Positions 42,053 to 54,172 of a stretch of 64,000 nt of DNA are shown here, one piece after another. This DNA is from Actinernus sp. WN-2022. Its lineage: Eukaryota; Cnidaria; Anthozoa; Actiniaria; Actinernidae. Within the stretch, counting starts at the first letter, position 1, and every line of letters begins with the position of its first letter. Position numbers and translations under genes: made by a program. A model generated the notes under the pieces. It did not search any database and was not told the DNA's origin. It saw only the letters and a list, made by a program, of their open reading frames with translations. The DNA is taken from assembly GCA_030867875.1 (NCBI GenBank), contig JAOWCC010001589.1, forward strand, positions 79,941,537 through 80,005,536, written 5' to 3'.

Positions 42053-42166
42053 ACTAAGGGATGTCTGACATTTGGCGGCATATGAACTTCGTATTATTTT
42101 ATTAGTTGAAACGAAATGGATGATGTTTGTTCGTACCAAGTGTCGCAAGTTACCGGCTGGCTGGGT

Positions 42167-42296
42167 TCGGGTGGAACTTCTCGAAACGAGGGACAGTATT
42201 GGCCTACCCAACAGAAAACACCCTAACGTTTAGAAAGTGCAGTACAAAATCAATTGAAGTATGGTGTTATGGGTTCAATCAGGATACAGGTCTCGA
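42167..42296 (+). repeat. Direct repeat, downstream copy (matches 2183-2302)
   Basis: About 115 nt after the host gene stop codon. See the upstream copy for details. Confidence 0.6.
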
Positions 42297-42800
42297 CGAG
42301 AGGTTCCGTGCTACTCGCTGGCTGTGTCACACGTGTAATACGTTTATTATGAACGTGGTGATTATCAAATCGTAAGGAGACTCCAAAGGGTTGTACAGAA
42401 ATAAGGTCGGTACTCTTAACTTGGCTTTGCGTCGAAGCGGTATATATAACTAAAGCACCTTAATATATCAGAACTACTAAAACGATGTCTTATTTTATTG
42501 AATAGACTGGTTGCCATGGCAACACATCGGCCGCGCAAACCAGAACCCACTATTTATTTACAAGCTATGAAAGTTGTTATAAGAAATAACATTTCTGTAA
42601 GACAGTACTAGTGCATTTTTGAAAAAAAAAAAAACATTTTTGCGCTTGGAAACGGAATTTTCTTCCAGAATGTTTTAACATTCTATTTCCACGTTTGGAG
42701 GTGTATGTCATTTTCGACCGAAGAGAAGAATTTCGCCGCACGCATTTCAAACTTATCGAAGAAAGACAAAATGTCGCGCCACAAAATAATTCGCGTTTGT
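42297..42800. other. Intergenic, no gene seen
   Basis: May include the 3' UTR of the host gene. An A-run occurs at about 42625. Nothing else is recognised. Confidence 0.5.
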
Positions 42801-42809
42801 AGGTTTCAT

Positions 42810-43330
42810 TACATCTAAACTTGACTCATTTTGTATGGTTTAACGGCATGTGAACTTGATAAACTACAGCGTGTGCAGAATACGGCTGCGAGACTTGTAA
42901 CTCGAGCTGGGAAGTTGACCATATTTCCCCTATCTTATATAAAGTTTACTGGCTGCCAGTTAGAGATAGGATCACTTTTAAGGTTCTCCGTGTCCAAGCT
43001 CCCAAATATATAAGTGAATTACTTACCTTACAGACCTTCTCGTTCACTCAGGTCGAGTTCACCTAATTTACTGTCAGTTCCTTGTTCTAATACTGTAACC
43101 TATGGCGACATCATTCTGTCGCTGCAGCTAAACTGTGGAACTCTCTTCCGGATTGTATTCGAAGTATTGATTCATTAACTAGGTTTAAATCAAGTATGAA
43201 GACCTTTCTTTTTAGAAGCTATTAGCTAGTTACTCGATACATTTTATATATTATGTAATTTTATTTCGATTATGTAAGAGCATCGAGACTCTGTAGTGGA
43301 TGCTCCTAATACGTTATTATTATTACCATT
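42810..43330 (+). pseudogene. LINE 3' fragment (CR1/L2-like)
   Basis: Broken frames read ELDKLQRVQNTAARLVTRA near 42850, an HWLPVRDRITFKVL-like sequence across a frameshift near 42950, and AAKLWNSLPD near 43130. The 3' end is (TTA)n at about 43310. Decayed by frameshifts. Confidence 0.75.
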
Positions 43331-44350
43331 CCCGCGCGGTCAGGATAACTCCTTTTGCGCCTGTTAAATCTGTAGAAAATAAGAAGTTACAAACTACTCA
43401 CAGCTTTTACAACACATATACGAAACGGTATGTCCTGCTGTGAGACCTTGGTACACTGTATAAGTCACTTGCACAATTAAATATTAACTACATGAACCAG
43501 AGCTGCAAGCGGACTCAACAAGTAGACCTAATTCACACCTAATTTGCATAATGTCAAGGTTTTAAGTAATGGACATAACTGTAATAGAATCCATTGTGCT
43601 GCGGCAATGAGCCTCCATCACATACAATTTTGCTTTAATGTCTTAGTGTTTTAGGTGTCTACAGTCCAAACTATATCTCGAAAATAAAGTATTTTTATGC
43701 TATTGGCTCTTTTTTTCTGTGAAAACTCGACAAGCCACCATCCAGCCAATCGGATATAGAGAAAACAAAGGATTTTTCAATCGCAAATTTGATAACTTTC
43801 CCCACACGATATTCTTCGAAATTAACCCATAGTTTGATCAAAAATAGATTCAAACCACACAAAAATATCGAATGAAAATGCATTATTTAGATGAATTTCT
43901 ATCGAACTTTATAAGTATCAACCAATGAAATTACGAGAAAGAATAATAGAAAATTAACAGCTTTTAACATTCCTTGCCGTGAAGCACTACAGTTCTTATC
44001 TGGACCATTACTTAAAGAGAAATAACTCGTTCCTCGAAGAGGTGTACTGTAAAAGTTTGAAAATGAAATTTCTCTGCGTAGCTAGACGTTTTCAAATCTA
44101 AAAAAATAACATCAAAACGAGGCTGCGTACGAATGACTGCAAAATCCATACAAAAGTCTAAATGCCATTAATATCTTCGGGATTCATCATACTATTAACT
44201 TTCCAAAATGTTGATTTATAGGTGCTCTTTGAGATGATAGTGGTTATTTCCATGTTGGAGATCCCAGTTTGTTAGAGATCTCGAGAATAGAATCGCGTTT
44301 CATGTCGTGTTTAATAAACGAACAGCGGTGTTATCAGATTTACAAATACG
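43331..44350. other. Intergenic; diverged interspersed repeat
   Basis: 43580-44020 is distantly similar to 46155-46750 (shared GAATCCATTGT, CTGCGGCAATGAGCCTCC and a TTCCTTGCCGT-like string). No gene is seen. Confidence 0.5.
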
Positions 44351-44357
44351 AGGTAGC

Positions 44358-44957
44358 CTGTACATAGACCTCCGTAATCCCTTCAAAGGAAGGAAAAGGA
44401 GGTCTGTACTTCGGCTGAGTTAACCGTGTTCTAGGTCACGTGGATAGTTACAGGAATGTTGTAACCAGTCGCTGATTGGCTGGTGACTCATAGCGGGTGC
44501 TGATTGGCTTAGCGGTTATGTTGACCTTAGTTCTGGCTCCGTGGGAAAACCAGAGCTCGATTCACTCTGGTTTGGAATTGTATTAAGACGAATTGGTATG
44601 TCATTTTGTGTCCTGTGCTCGGTTAATATCGAGAAAAAAATGATAAGAATATCGTTCATGGAACTGCTGCATTTTAAGTCTGGGAAGACATTATTTCTCG
44701 AATTTCAAGTGAAAAGTCGGCCTCAACATATATGCAGAAAGTGCCTAGGAAGTTTGAAGGAATTTGTAGGGAACAAACGAAATTCTTCTTCAGATAACGT
44801 CTAGTTCTTCAAAACGAAAAGAAAGTCCATGTTCAAGAGCTGTGGGAGACGATCAACCAGAAGCAATATCAATAGCCTCGGCGGTCAGGCGAGTTGCTAC
44901 GAGCGCGACTTCTCAAACTTGTCAAACCTCTGAAGGGATTACGGAGGTCTGTGTATG
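44358..44957. mobile_element. TIR-bounded element with a zinc-finger-like ORF
   Basis: The left end TACATAGACCTCCGTAATCC and the right end GGATTACGGAGGTCTGTGTA are inverse over about 30 nt with few mismatches. Inside, a plus-strand frame (44541-44804; first ATG 44598) encodes FCVLCSVNIEKK ... QHICRKCLGSLKEFV, a C-x2-C ... C-x2-C arrangement like a ZAD/treble-clef finger. A non-autonomous element or a gene fragment; identity uncertain. Confidence 0.45.
44598..44804 (+). CDS. Possible zinc-binding small protein or exon
   Basis: From ATG 44598 it reads MSFCVLCSVNIEKKM and later PQHICRKCLGSLKEFVGNK before a stop. Two CxxC pairs about 45 residues apart suggest a zinc-binding domain. No splice partner is convincingly identified; it could be an exon of a longer transposon gene. 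Confidence 0.3.
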   Translation: MSFCVLCSVNIEKKMIRISFMELLHFKSGKTLFLEFQVKSRPQHICRKCLGSLKEFVGNKRNSSSDNV

Positions 44958-47239
44958 GACTATCGAAGAAGGGAATTTATTCTATTTCCCCCGCTTCCCA
45001 GCGCGTCCTCCCTGTCTCTTGCATTGCCGTTAATAGGAAATTAACAATCTGAAATCTGCAATGTCTCGTGTTTCTCGGCCAATGGAAATCGAGATGTAGT
45101 TTATGCAAAATTATGCCGGAACACGATTAACGACAGTGTAGCACAGACGTCCCTTTCCGAGTTGAGGGGAGACGGACGGCAGGTTAACATGAGGGCGCAG
45201 CCCAAGTTTTTGTAGATCTGATAAAACACTGCTGCGAGTTTATTGAACGGCTTCAAAAACGTCCATGTATAGAGGCATGTAATTCAGTTATTTTGGCGAT
45301 ACGACCTATTTCAGCCGTGAAAATCGAAGTAAAGTTTACGTAAACGAGGACCGTATCAATATCACATTTAGAAACCACTCTTTAAACACAGTTAATTCGA
45401 TGCAAAAACTAGTTAATTCAGTTCTCCCTTTCATTTTTGCATCTATGTGTTGTTGGTATTGGTAATCATTAGTGTGCAATGTTAATTAACGATTAATAGT
45501 GCTTGTGATGAGACTGATGGTATTTTGTTAGAATTTCCAAACATCACTCGCACTATTAATCGTTAATTGAACTTGCACTCTAATGATTAGTACCAATACC
45601 AACAACTTTTTTCGAACTCAATACCCTAAAATTGGCTGGAAAAGAAACCAAGGCAACGTTTGATTCAATGAAATAAAAAACGGTTGCTTTGTCACTTGTA
45701 TTGTTTCCTTGACTACATACGTGCCTTTAAATTCACTAGTCAAGAATTGTTTTCGGTAAACGATTAAGAATAGTCTTTTGTGCATTTAACGATAAATACC
45801 GCTCGCGATATTTTAAATTTTCCAAATTGTACGGGCTCGTTGATGAAATGTTCATAAGAATCATAAGAATGATAACAATTTTGCTTTACAAACTAACTTA
45901 ATGAGATTCATGCCATAGTTTGACAAAATTATATTTATATTTTGATAAAATGAAACGGTTTTGTTGGACAAGTGTAAGACTGGTATAAAGGTGTGGTACA
46001 GTATTTAAGACCCGTTTCAAAAGTCCAACTTTTCATGCGAGATGGCAGGCGTAGCCTGTACGAAAAACAATATCAATAAAAACGTATTGAACGAACTATT
46101 GTCTGGTCTTTACTCGGCTCGAAATATTGCATTCTGGTAGAGCGTTTAAGTAATGTTTCAGCAAAGACCTATAGCAGAATCCATTGTTCTGCGGCAATGA
46201 GCCTCCCTCGAATAGGATTCTCGTGTGTTGTAGATTATAGATACACTGGGCGATAGGGATGAATATTCTGAAATAAAGTTTGTAGAAAGTGCTTGTTTCA
46301 TTCCATTTTAATGAGAAAATCCTTTTCCAACAAATTGGTGGGTTGCACTGGCGGCGATGTTGGTTGGTAGGAACAAACGAAACCATGCACATTTGCTTCT
46401 TTTGTTCCTACTAACCAAGATGGCCGCTACGCTTTTGTGATTGTATTCCCTTAGGAACGATTGCAACCCAAAAATAGGAATTGCCGAACGCAAAAGCTAC
46501 GAAACTGGCACATTTGATAAGGTTCCTCACATACGATTTCCTTTATAAACGACATGGAACCTGACCAAGTAAATCATTTCATCAACCCTTAATCAAATCA
46601 GATAAAATATACTTCACTTACTTCTTGGACGATTTTTATGTTTAAACCAATAAAATCAAGAGTTTTAACAATACAAAATTAACACCTCGCTGCATTCCTT
46701 TGCCGTTGGTGCTATCGTTCTTATATGAAACATTACTTACCTTAAACGTCAAGGACAGCAAAACACCATCAAACTGTGTGCGACTGTTTGTTCACTGGCC
46801 ATATATGTATCGTATTTAGCAAAGTAAAGAGAATGCTTTTATCGTTAGTTTGCCGATTTCAGTGCTACGTGCATAGGCGGTGTTTCTAGTTTTTGACAAT
46901 CATTCGGCATACTCATCTGACACAATCATTCCGCGCAAACTTCCGCCACTTCTGGTCGACAACGCATGTTGGCGAAGTTTGTCGAGTACTCTGTGAAAAC
47001 TGACCTAAATTATTCGATTCATTAACTCAAACCACAATAAACAAGTGAGCCTGGTTACAAAGCATGTCGAATGATTGCTCCATGCACGTACAACATATCC
47101 TCATTCTAGAATTACCAATAATCAGTAATTGGCTTTTGCTCTTCAATTATCAATAATCGCTAATTCTGGAACACAAATTAAACAATGACATTCTTAAAAC
47201 CAGTCAAGGATAAAGATAAACAATTGTCCAAATCCGAAC
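44958..47239. other. Intergenic; repeats only
   Basis: Contains the foldback 45449-45606 and the diverged repeat 46155-46750. No gene is recognised. Confidence 0.5.
45449..45606. repeat. Foldback element of about 158 bp
   Basis: GTTGTTGGTATTGGTAATCA and TTAACGATTAATAGTGC are matched in inverse near the other end (GCACTATTAATCGTTAA, TACCAATACCAACAAC). Confidence 0.8.
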
Positions 47240-47325
47240 GGCGGTAGACGCGCTTAGTGTAGTGGTCGTGACGCCTGCACTGCCAAGCACAACACGCAAA
47301 CGATTACGAGTTCAAGCCAGAGTGG
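47240..47325 (+). mobile_element. tRNA-derived SINE head or tRNA pseudogene
   Basis: TTAGTGTAGTGGTCGTGACG resembles a tRNA A-box and ACGAGTTCAAGCC a B-box about 50 nt later. The acceptor stem does not pair well, so a functional tRNA gene is unlikely. Confidence 0.5.
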
Positions 47326-47476
47326 GAGCGCTCAAAACAATTCTTTCTCTCGTTTACCTTCTCTTCTTGTTCACCTGTGAACCCTAGCTCTAGGTGAGTG
47401 AGAACCAGTCGTTTACCCGCGAACTCGTCCGATGGTTAGGGTTCGGTTTATGGTTCGGGTTAGGATTTGTCGAAGT

Positions 47477-47575
47477 ATTACCAATAATCAGTAAATGGCA
47501 AACACGCTTGAAATACCGAGTATTACCAATAATCGGTATTTCAAGCGTGTTTGCCATTTACTGATTATTGGTAAT
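47477..47575. repeat. Perfect 43-bp-arm palindrome
   Basis: Arms 47477-47519 and 47533-47575 are perfectly complementary around a 13-nt loop that itself repeats TTACCAATAA. Related strings occur at 47108-47170. Confidence 0.95.
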
Positions 47576-48430
47576 TGTAGAGCGAGGATGCGTTGGCACG
47601 TAACACTGAAATCGGTTGTAATCTGCGCGAATGCATAGTACGTGCATGGAACCAGTGTGCGATCGTTAACGTTGTCATCCGCTGTAAATCTAGGAACGCT
47701 CTTCGCACTCGGCCGGCAGAATTTAACTTGTGAACAACAATTTGTTGGCACATTTTTTTCTCCAACTGACAACACTTAAAGATTACATCAGTTGCGTACA
47801 AAGATTCCTTAACGTGTTGCCCGTTGTGCAGGCATTGCCCATATTCGGCAATATTGCGTGTTTTTCACTGACGTCACGCAAACAAATTGCCTTCAGAAAA
47901 TACGATCATTTTAGATCTTGTTTATATATATATAGTAGCAGGCAAGAAGACATAAATGACCAAAGTTTTGGAGCAATACAGTACTTTGCAACCGCCTGTT
48001 GGGCAAATAACATTTCAAAAAATTATCAGTTTTATTTTAATTTATTTTATTTATTTTTATTTTGTGGGCGCCGTGTTGGTGTACAGCTTTGGTCACCAAG
48101 ATGGCGGCCGACAAAGTACAAATAAAGCTAATTATTTCATCAATATGATTAGCTTTCTATTCAAAACAATGGAGATATCACTTTCTACTACTCATTAAGT
48201 ATTCATGAGGGAAACCACCAATCCACGGCTTGGGATTTGCACCACGTGCCAGTCTTCTAAACCCCCGTAGAATACACTTATCCAGCTCTACACAATGGTT
48301 CCCGTACTTTGAAATTTCGAATTAGAAATAACAATTACACACATACAACAACAAATACTTTAATTTATTATTTAGCACACATTGACATCCAATAATTCGT
48401 CTTATTTTCACATGGCTCAGTTTTCTATTG
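47576..48430. other. Intergenic, no gene seen
   Basis: AT-rich, with a short (TA)n near 47925. Frames present are short and unsupported. Confidence 0.5.
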
Positions 48431-48555
48431 TTCTTTCAGGGGAATATATCACATAACCCCTAACTAATTAATATGCTGGGAAAATATATATTTTCACCTA
48501 GGGAAAAGTATATATTCCCCTGCATATTTAATTAGCTACACATGGGGTTATATGG
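48430..48555. repeat. Foldback repeat
   Basis: CATAACCCCTAACTAATTAA and GGGGAATATA are mirrored by TTAATTAGCTACACATGGGG and TATATTCCCC. The 31400-31570 region has similar GGGGAATA(T/C)AT strings. Confidence 0.6.
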
Positions 48556-48854
48556 CATTGGGTCAGAATGAATACTGAGTGGTATTTCCTGGACTAACCC
48601 TGCCCCCTGATATCATATCGCTCTGAAACACCATTTTACTTACAAAAGGTATTCGCCGTAGTCCATGTGGGTCTAATAGAAACATCTACGCATGCTCAAG
48701 GACGCTAGCAGTGCGAATTCATCTAGAATGACTCATATATTCCGAGCTATTCTGTTATCTTTGCTTATAGTTGAGAATTGCTTTAGGCCAATGAAAAATG
48801 TCCATGTTTTTCTCTCTCGAATCAGTGTATTGAACTTGTTAATGAGAAAACTGA

Positions 48855-48990
48855 GCCATTGTAAAAAAAAATAAGCATCTTATCGGCCCGAATCGAAACT
48901 CGGGGATATGTGATAGTCTCCTCGGGTTGCGCCCTCGTGCGGAACCCGCGGGGACTATCACATATCTCCGAGTTTCTGGCCAATAACCCT
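48855..48990. repeat. Palindromic repeat (family also at 31885-32035)
   Basis: GATATGTGATAGTCTCC and GGGACTATCACATATC are complementary; shared GCCATTGTAAAAA and GGCCAATAACCCTTA strings link it to the intron 6 copy. Confidence 0.7.
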
Positions 48991-49159
48991 TACATACAAT
49001 TTTTCCCATTCGATATTTATTTAAGCTCCCGCTATAACTGTAAACTATACTAGAGCATAACTGCCTGAAACAGCAAAAATATAGCAAAATACTTTATACG
49101 CATTAATGCCAACTTACAAATAATGTTCGTGTGGTAACTATTGTCAGCTACTTAGAATT

Positions 49160-49796
49160 CACATTAAGTGTAATGTTGCAATCTTGGAACCAAAAACCAC
49201 TGGAATTGGGTTGATCATAAACAATCTTATTAACAATAAGCTAAACAAGCATATCAACAATATTCTCATTAACTTTCTCCTCGCTATCAAAACCACATTT
49301 CTCGCTCTTAACGTTCTTATTCTCAACAATACTCTCATTGGCAACGTTCTCCTCGCTATCAAAACCACGTTTGTCACCCAAAAAAATTGGCGGATTCAAT
49401 ATACTAGAAACCTTTGCCATGACAGTCAGTAAAAGTCTTCTCATATAAGCAAACACAGCAATTCTGAGGTGCGGCCCGTTTATCTCTGACAAGCTTTTGG
49501 TCAACTCCAGAATAAAGTAACGACGAAGCGCATGTGCCACGTAATGGATAGACAGTCTTATGACCCAGACCAGCAGTTTTCATCAATTCAGGAACAATGT
49601 TATTTAACTTGTGAATTCGGACTGCAACATCATCAAATACAAACTTGCTGCTGTTCAGACGAAAATAGAAAGTTGAACTTATTTTGGAGAAACAACCAGT
49701 CAGCTCAAAATACTTCTGATAATACTGGTCCACTAAACAACCATTTTGAATTGGATCATGACAAATGTGATTCACTACCTCCGCCGTTTTTTTCAA
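49160..49796 (-). pseudogene. Probable Crypton-type tyrosine recombinase remnant
   Basis: The minus strand 49404-49796 reads IVPELMKTAGLGHKTVYPLR then GTCASSLLYSGVDQKLVRDK. The (H)xLRxT-x(5)-LL-x2-Gvd-x2-Lv pattern resembles the box II region of tyrosine recombinases of the Crypton/DUF3504 type. The downstream GH motif is altered and overlapping frames at 49159-49540 indicate frameshifts, so it is decayed. Assignment is by pattern only. Confidence 0.45.
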
Positions 49797-49879
49797 ACCT
49801 TCAAACCTCCATGGCAGGTTTTACTCAAATTGTCACGGTATTTTATGAAATTATCGCCCAATTCAAAATTATGTTGACG

Positions 49880-50890
49880 AATTAACATATGCTCATGACC
49901 CCGCAACCCAAACAATTTACCAATATTAAAGTAATTGACATTACTCCCTATCTGTAAACTTCTTTCATCTCTGAATCCAGAACAGTACGGAAAACTGAGA
50001 AACTGAATTTAAAACAAACATTTAGAAACATAGGGCCCCTAAGGGCAACTCGCGGATGGTCAGTGAGCTATTTTGGCATAAACTACAAATCACGTGACCG
50101 ATCATTTCTTTATTTCTTTATTTACTTACTTACTTATTTAATACTTACTCACTCACTCACTCATTCATTCTACTTACTTATTCTTCTTTCTTTCCACCTC
50201 TTCGTTAAGTTATATCTATTTGTAATCTGTTAATTTTAAAGACTATGGCCCGTCCAGATTAGTTAATGCTACCTGTGGGCCAGTTATCATGTACATATTT
50301 TCGAATGAACAATAATCAAATGTGAAAAAAAAATATTGGGTAGAAGAGAACCTCATCCAGTGACTGAACTGGTGAACTTTGAAATTTGAAAATTGAACTT
50401 CGAGCTAGAAATTAATCAGATAAGAACATTGTTTTTTTAAAAGTACAAATAAATTGTCCCGGATTATTATTCAGTGAAATAAATACTGCGCTCATCTGGA
50501 ACACAAGCCTCGATAAATTTATTTAAATGTTGCTCTTTTTAAAGTAAATTTTGACTTATTTTGGTTATATTGCGTTTCAATAGTTATGTTTGAGTTTTAG
50601 AAGTAATTAACAGAATTAACAGATAATTTTGCACAATTTGTAAGGGCTTTTCAAGTGATCTTTCGAAGTAGTGGGGTATTCTGCAATCTAGCCTAAATAT
50701 GTATCACGATCTAAAACAACTTATACAATGCTTTGAATTAGAATACCAAGATAGACAGACACAACGGAGAAATTTCACAGCAGTTAATTATAAGTTATTT
50801 CGGAATATTTACATTAGAAAGCGGCATATCTACAACATGACCAAATCCTTTCGAAAGCATCGACGCGTCTTCTCCGATAACAGTTTGTTC
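49880..50890. other. Intergenic; simple repeats
   Basis: TTTA/CTTA/CTCA tetranucleotide runs at about 50107-50190. No gene is seen. Confidence 0.5.
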
Positions 50891-50895
50891 TTACA

Positions 50896-51560
50896 TACAT
50901 ACATACATACATATAACTTTATTTCCGTACGCTAGCCACTACAACAGTAAGCTGGTTTCCACGTGGGGCGTAACAATAAATATATGTACAGATTAAAAAA
51001 CATATATTAATAAAAATCAGTAAAAATCTGCTATCAGCATAACTCCGTAACAGGAACAGACACTCCTCTTGAATTGCCGTAAAGATTTGGCTCTTTTAGC
51101 CTCATCTGGCAGGTTATTCCAAAGCATAGCACCACTGTATTTGAAGCTTCGCTTGAGGAAATTTGTACGCGGTCTTGGAAGTGCTAGATCAGTTTCAGAG
51201 TTTCTTAGCTGATAGCGTTTATCGCAGTCACTTGTTTTAATAAAAGAGTTTCTCAAGTATGGTGCGGATTGTTCATTTAAGATTTTATAGATTAAAATAG
51301 ATTTCATTTGATTACGTCTGGCTTGGAGCGTTTCCATTCTGATTTAGCAAGTATATCAACGGATCTTGTGTCGTAATTCGTGCCTGTAATTACCCTAGCG
51401 GCTCGAGATTGAACTCTTTGCAATTTGTCTTTTAGCGTCTTGCCGCAAGTATCCCATAGTGGGCAACAATAGTCGAAGTAAGGTTGTACAAGTGATTTGT
51501 AAATTACTTCGAGTGAATCTTCGCAGTCAAACAGACTACAAACGGCCGTCACTACATCTT
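50896..51560 (-). pseudogene. LINE 3' part with frameshift
   Basis: Two overlapping minus-strand frames (51304-51552 and 51017-51337) read LVQPYFDYCCPLWDTCGKTL and KLQRVQSRAARVITG, then SFKYSGAMLWNNLPDEAKRA, the C-terminal part of a CR1/L2-like RT protein. A frameshift near 51320 breaks it. The 3' end is a (TATG)n tail at about 50896-50914. Confidence 0.85.
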
Positions 51561-52846
51561 CTACAGAACAAATCCTTTCGAAACCTAGCCTACGTGTAGC
51601 CGTTATTCGAAACCTTGAACGCGCACTACAAACGTCCGTCAGTATATCTTCGGAAAATCAAACGTCATTCGGAAAAGTCAACGCCATGCTCGATGCACAG
51701 GTTAACGCCACGCTCGGAGATGAAAGCCACCTAAGCCCAATTAACTCGTTACTGCACATACGTGCATCCACGAGTTAAAAATGAGTTAAGGGAATAGAAT
51801 ACTATAGAACCAAATAAAATCTTTAGTTATATTTCCCACAAACTGCCAGCTAGAACAAAAAAATTGTTAAACGCCAAAGGGAACACCGTCTTCAAAAAAT
51901 CCTGAGCAGTTAAATATTATTCTACCATTCATTTTCCCCCTATATATTGTCTATATTCAATAATTAGTATTTCCATTTCCCAATATTATTTTTTTGTATT
52001 GTTGAATGTTCTTACCTGCTGTTACTTTCATCGATTGGGTTCATATCGTCACGGCAGTCTTATTCAAATGTTCGCTTAAAGCAGCAAACTATCTGGTATA
52101 GCGTTTTCATCGGATAAAGCTCCCCATCCTTATTCCTAACTTCTCTGATGGATTTACAGAGCTAGAAATTTAGTGAAACGGCGTCCATCTCTTCTAATGG
52201 TGTATCAAGCGACTGTACAACGCTCGTATCATGTGCTCCAACAGCCAACTCCAACGCTGCCAATTTTGGTCACTGCCGTGGGCCCATTTCCTGTAAATGC
52301 GTATTCCCCACTTCGTCGTATCGGTATTGCCTTGAGGTACCGTTCCCTTTCCTCTGACTCGTCTAAAGGAGCAGCAAATCGTGAAAACTCGGCCATGATG
52401 GATACCAGCAACAACTGAATGAAACCGCAATGTTCGCTCGAAATAATTCTGAATATTATTCTACATGATCTCCCATGAGAGCAATGCTCATTGTATTATT
52501 TATTTCTCACTTTTTTATTGGTGAACAGAAGCTTTACAAATATATAGCACGAGCAAATTCCCAAGAAACACAAACAATGTTTTACAATGCACTCCTTAAT
52601 GAGTACAACCTAACGCGCAAGCACGGTGCTGAAATTTTCCAATTATACTATTACTTCACCCCCGCTCTTCCCTATTGAATTCAAGACCCTTCCCAACTTT
52701 TAGTTTCTAGATAACTCAACACAACAAATAAATAATACCTTAATTTAGCCACAATAAAAAATATACCATTAAAAACATCACTGTATGCAATAATTAATGA
52801 GTAGTATACACACTCTGCATAACTCGCGCGGTCACAACACGAAAAA
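51561..52846. other. Intergenic, no gene seen
   Basis: Short frames on both strands near 52173-52430 overlap each other and match nothing I know. Confidence 0.45.
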
Positions 52847-53044
52847 GAGGCCGGTAGGTCCTCTGCAATGTTGAAGTTGAAATACTAGCAGGAGGTGTGA
52901 AACGTGTTGAACATGATTGTTTATAGTACAATCAGCCAGGCGCATAGCAAATTAACGGCAATGTTTCACTGAACATTCGTTCAGTGCATTTCACAATCTC
53001 TTCGGGCGCTTCAATTCCAACATTCCAGAGGACCTACCGGCCTC
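52847..53044. mobile_element. MITE of about 200 bp with long TIRs
   Basis: GAGGCCGGTAGGTCCTCTG and CAGAGGACCTACCGGCCTC are exact inverses at the ends; AATGTTGAAGTTGAA continues the TIR imperfectly. No clear target duplication. Confidence 0.85.
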
Positions 53045-53184
53045 GTTGACATGCTAGTTACCAAGACTTATGCATAGGGTCTATGGGGGTGTTAAATGTT
53101 TCACTTTGAAACCCCCATAGAATCCCGTGACGATGATATGAAACATTACTTCAAAGTCAAGTCTAAAATGTCAACTCGCCAATA

Positions 53185-53330
53185 TAGCGATGTTTCGTGT
53201 TGATAAACATTGCAATTGTTATGCTAATGTGCCAACCATGATTTGTAAAGCCCGCTTTGTGTTAGGAACCAATGGATCTCTGGTTGGCACATTAATGACA
53301 ATAGATGACGACACACGAAACATCGCTATA
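53185..53330. mobile_element. MITE copy (family also at 27087-27233)
   Basis: TAGCGATGTTTCGTGT and ACACGAAACATCGCTA end the element in inverse. Flanked by TA-rich sequence. Confidence 0.85.
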
Positions 53331-53690
53331 TATATATGGATTTTCGGGACATTTTAGAAAACGCTGAGCTGGGCTGTCACAAAATTCAGAAAAAATCTGT
53401 AACTCAAAAGCGAATAATCGTATCGACGTAAAATTTTCTAAAACAACTGAGCATTTTGTAGATCTTATAGTTTAGATTTTTGATGACGTCACGAGAAAAC
53501 ACACTATTAACAACAATATACTTTATTTATACTGCAGAGAGGATTTTACAATTGGGAAAGTAAGAAAAAATGATTGACTAGTGATTATATATGGTATACG
53601 TTACCCAGAATAACTTTATATACAGCTAAATCTAAGCTGGGTAACATAATATATATTGTGGTTACAAGACAAATTATATAGCAATATAGC

Positions 53691-54172
53691 CATACTAACG
53701 ACGTATAATAGTAGTTAATGTGTGCCATGCCATACTAACGCAATAGTAGGTAACGTGCGCCATACCATACTAACGCAATAGTAGTTAACGTGTGCCATGC
53801 CATACTAACACAATAGTATGTAAGGTGCGCCATACCATACTAACGCAATAGTAGTTAACGTGTGCCATGCCATACTAACGCAATAGTAGTTAACGTGTGC
53901 CATGCCATACTAACGCAATAGTAGTAAACGTGCGCCATGCCATACTAACGCAATAGTAGTTAACGTGTGCCATGCCATACTAACGCAATAGTAGTTAACG
54001 TGCGCCATGCCATACTAACGCAATAGTAGTTAACGTGCGCCATGCCATACTAACGCAATAGTAGTTAACGTGCGCCATGCCATACTAACGCAATAGTAGT
54101 TAACGTGTGCCATGCCATACTAACGCAATAGTAGTTAACGTGTGCCATGCCATACTAACGCAATAGTAGTTT
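53691..54172. repeat. 35-bp minisatellite, about 14 copies
   Basis: Unit CATACTAACGCAATAGTAGT plus TAACGTGYGCCATGC. The first copy is longer (with ACGTATAATAG). Copies differ at a few sites (GTGTGCC/GTGCGCC). Confidence 0.95.

Noticed and set aside
53691..54172. Regular repeat array considered as CRISPR-like
   Set aside because: Units are contiguous 35-bp copies without spacers, in animal DNA; it is a minisatellite.
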